Shown here one piece after another: positions 12,630 through 14,337 of a stretch of 14,337 nucleotides of DNA. The notes under the pieces are model-generated. The model had not been told where the DNA came from. It did no database searches and worked only from the letters and a program-made list of their open reading frames with translations. This DNA is from Planctomycetota bacterium. Its GTDB lineage: Bacteria > Planctomycetota > Planctomycetia > Pirellulales > Thermoguttaceae. Location of the stretch: positions 1-14,337 of the forward strand of contig JAHIKV010000285.1 in the NCBI GenBank assembly GCA_018897395.1, written 5' to 3'. Position numbers and translations under genes: made by a program. Every line of letters starts with the position of its first letter. The first letter of the stretch is position 1.

Positions 12630-12897
12630 AACCGGATTCTTCGGCAAACTTCTCCGGCCTTCCCCCGTTTGATCCGGTCGGCCGTTTGGCGGCGTTAAGC
12701 CTTAGCGATTGCGTCGAGATGCCGCAATGCGGTCGGATACGCGCCTTGGGCGGTCGCGCCGATAGCGCCGATTGGTGCGTTGCGCAGAAACGAAAAGGCG
12801 GATTCAACGTTGGTTTCCTCAAATCCGCGCCGCAAGCCGCGACGATTGTTGTAACGAGTGAGACGGATTAAATGAATTGACCGGAAAGGACTCTAAC
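12630..12897 (+). other. Upstream region of the BBP7-like gene
   Basis: No credible gene. The last ~60 bp turn AT-richer (around GGATTAAATGAATTG) and may hold the promoter, but no box pair is convincing. Confidence 0.3.
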
Positions 12898-12900
12898 GTG
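12885..12900 (+). promoter_or_regulatory. Ribosome binding site deciding a GTG start
   Basis: AAAGGA at 12885-12890 lies 7 nt before GTG at 12898-12900. The GTG is followed immediately by a perfect signal peptide, and no nearby in-frame ATG would keep it. Confidence 0.8.
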
Positions 12901-14337
12901 AAGCTCTTTCAGATTGCACTTTATACGAGTCTGGCGCTTTGCAGCGCTTCGGCGGCCTTTGCCCAATACGGACTGTATGGTTCGCCCGAGGTGTTGCAGA
13001 TGCCGCAACAAAACTCGGCCGGCCAATATGCAACGCCGGCCGGCTATCCGACCACGGCGACCCCGATGGCCGAGCAAATGCCCGGCCCGGCGTATTATCA
13101 GCCGTCGGCGGCCGCCTATCAGCCGTACCAGCCCGGGGCACAGTACCAGTCTCCGCAACCTTACCTTCGACGACCGACGCGGTTGACCGCCGCCAGGCAA
13201 CAGGGTCCGTTGCAGCCGATTCCGGCCCCGCCGGCGGCCCCCGCGGCAAGCGTGCCCAGGCCCGCGCCGGTTTACGCCCCTCCATCGGTCCCTCGAGGTC
13301 AGGGTATGATGACTCAGGCGACCGTCGCACGGGACAACTACGACAACGGGCCGTATCGCGGAGTCCTGGGCCGTTTCGAGCAGGCCGCCTGCGGCGAATA
13401 CCCCAACGATTACGGTTGCGAAGACTATTGCGGCGAAGCGCTTTTTAGTCCGTGGTATGCCTCCGTCTCGGCGTTGGTTATGGGCCGCAGTCAGGGACGC
13501 CGCCTCTGGACCAGCTACGTCGACGGCTCCGTGACCGACCAGTTGACCAACACTCAATTTGGGATGCAGTGGAAGTGGGGCGGCGAAGTGCGTTTCGGCC
13601 GTCGCTTCTGCCGCTGCTGTGTACCTTATGCCCTGGAGGCGACCTACTGGACCACCGAGGCCTTCTCCGGCCACCGGTACACGACGAATCCGGGCGGCTA
13701 CGTGAGCACGCCCCTGATCGTCGCCCCGATGACCTTCGGCGGAGTGGCCGCCCAGAACTGGTTCGACGGCGCCGAAGAGCATCGTCTATGGCGGCGCAAC
13801 GAGTTCCACAACATCGAGATCAACCTGATCCGCGAGCAGTTGGCCTGGGCCTACGAGTCGTCCTGGGACATCGGCTGGTCGGTGGGTATCCGCTACTTCC
13901 GCTTCGAGGAACAACTGACGTTCGGCTCGCTGTGTCAGGGATACAATTGGGGCGATATCGGCGCCGAGGCTTACTTCAGCGACCGCATCTCCAACAACCT
14001 GCTGGGAGTCCAGTTCGGCTTCGACGCCGCGTACAATGTCTACAACGGCGTGCGGCTGTTCATCACGCCCAAGGTCGGTCTGTACAACAACTACATGGAC
14101 CAAACGTTCCGGGCGTACACCAACGACGGGCGAGTCGGCGCCGGCCCCTACGGCAGCTTCCCGGTCCACTCGACCAGGAACTGCATTTCCTTCCTCACGC
14201 AGATCGACATCGGCGCGGATTGGCAGTTCTCGCGGAACTGGAGCGCACGGGTGGGATACCGCGTGGTGGCCGTCACCGGCATGGGACTGGCCGACGAGCA
14301 ATTCCCGCAGTACATGGTCGACACGCCCGAGATCGCC
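12898..14337 (+). CDS. BBP7-family outer-membrane beta-barrel protein (3' end beyond window)
   Basis: 480 codons are open to the window edge. The GTG start has a good ribosome site. The signal peptide is KLFQIALYTSLALCSASAAFA with cleavage before QYG. Residues ~23-150 are Pro/Gln/Tyr/Ala-rich and probably disordered (YYQPSAAAYQPYQPG, PIPAPPAAPAASVPRPAPV). From ~175 come alternating amphipathic strands: FSPWYASVSALVMGRSQGRR, MQWKWGGEVRFGRRF, an HNIEINLI strand, IGWSVGIRYFRFEEQ, LLGVQFGFDAAYNVYNGVRL and WSARVGYRVVAVTGMGLADEQ, the last typical of the C-terminal barrel part of BBP7 (PF07585) proteins. Clustered Cys residues occur (CGEYPNDYGCEDYC, CRCC). It should sit in the planctomycete outer membrane; its substrate is unknown. 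The family call rests on the leader, barrel pattern and this terminal motif. Confidence 0.85.
   Translation, partial: MKLFQIALYTSLALCSASAAFAQYGLYGSPEVLQMPQQNSAGQYATPAGYPTTATPMAEQMPGPAYYQPSAAAYQPYQPGAQYQSPQPYLRRPTRLTAARQQGPLQPIPAPPAAPAASVPRPAPVYAPPSVPRGQGMMTQATVARDNYDNGPYRGVLGRFEQAACGEYPNDYGCEDYCGEALFSPWYASVSALVMGRSQGRRLWTSYVDGSVTDQLTNTQFGMQWKWGGEVRFGRRFCRCCVPYALEATYWTTEAFSGHRYTTNPGGYVSTPLIVAPMTFGGVAAQNWFDGAEEHRLWRRNEFHNIEINLIREQLAWAYESSWDIGWSVGIRYFRFEEQLTFGSLCQGYNWGDIGAEAYFSDRISNNLLGVQFGFDAAYNVYNGVRLFITPKVGLYNNYMDQTFRAYTNDGRVGAGPYGSFPVHSTRNCISFLTQIDIGADWQFSRNWSARVGYRVVAVTGMGLADEQFPQYMVDTPEIA

Noticed and set aside
12500..12871. 123-codon frame after the repeat nest
   Set aside because: Its first third is repeat DNA, there is no ribosome site, and the composition has no recognisable fold.
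12868..13782. 304-codon open frame on the minus strand
   Set aside because: It is antisense to the BBP7-like gene, which has a signal peptide, a ribosome site and barrel strands. The antisense product is Arg/Gly/Val-rich without a family.

Overview
The window looks like chromosomal DNA of a planctomycete, most likely of the Pirellulales type. Four things point there: an ECF sigma factor followed by a FecR-LamG membrane protein, a BBP7-type outer-membrane barrel with a Pro/Gln/Tyr-rich leader region, small conserved proteins with planctomycete-like sequence, and a very high load of nested palindromic repeats and degenerate heptanucleotide arrays. No rRNA, tRNA, CRISPR array or phage structural gene was seen.

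Layout. Positions 1-3239 (minus strand) hold an ECF sigma factor, a translationally coupled FecR/LamG single-pass membrane regulator, then a short secreted protein whose C-terminus looks truncated. Positions 3240-4260 are decayed DNA: a nested palindrome, the 3' end of a group II intron (domain V readable) fused to an internal intron piece, and the 5' end of an EI24/CysZ-like membrane-protein gene with an in-frame TAG. Positions 4264-8054 (minus) carry tex, followed 4 nt later by an overlapping MNT nucleotidyltransferase/HEPN pair. That pair is bracketed by diverged direct repeats, one of which is the 3' end of tex. Positions 8181-8423 (plus) encode an 80-aa conserved protein. Next come, on the minus strand, a divergent P-II protein and the lipid II flippase murJ. 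From 10923 the plus strand has a 95-aa-class small protein, an orphan ParA, a 490-bp repeat nest, and a BBP7 outer-membrane protein that runs off the right edge.

Functionally the window mixes housekeeping genes (tex, murJ, parA, P-II) with a cell-surface signalling pair and a small accessory toxin-antitoxin-like module. The most notable features are structural. Tandem arrays at four places all have a 7-nt period, and three of them lie inside the FecR gene, where a one-unit change would shift the frame. Palindromic repeats have also been absorbed in frame into linkers of FecR and Tex and into the end of ParA. The HEPN/MNT pair sits between what look like duplicated copies of the tex 3' end.
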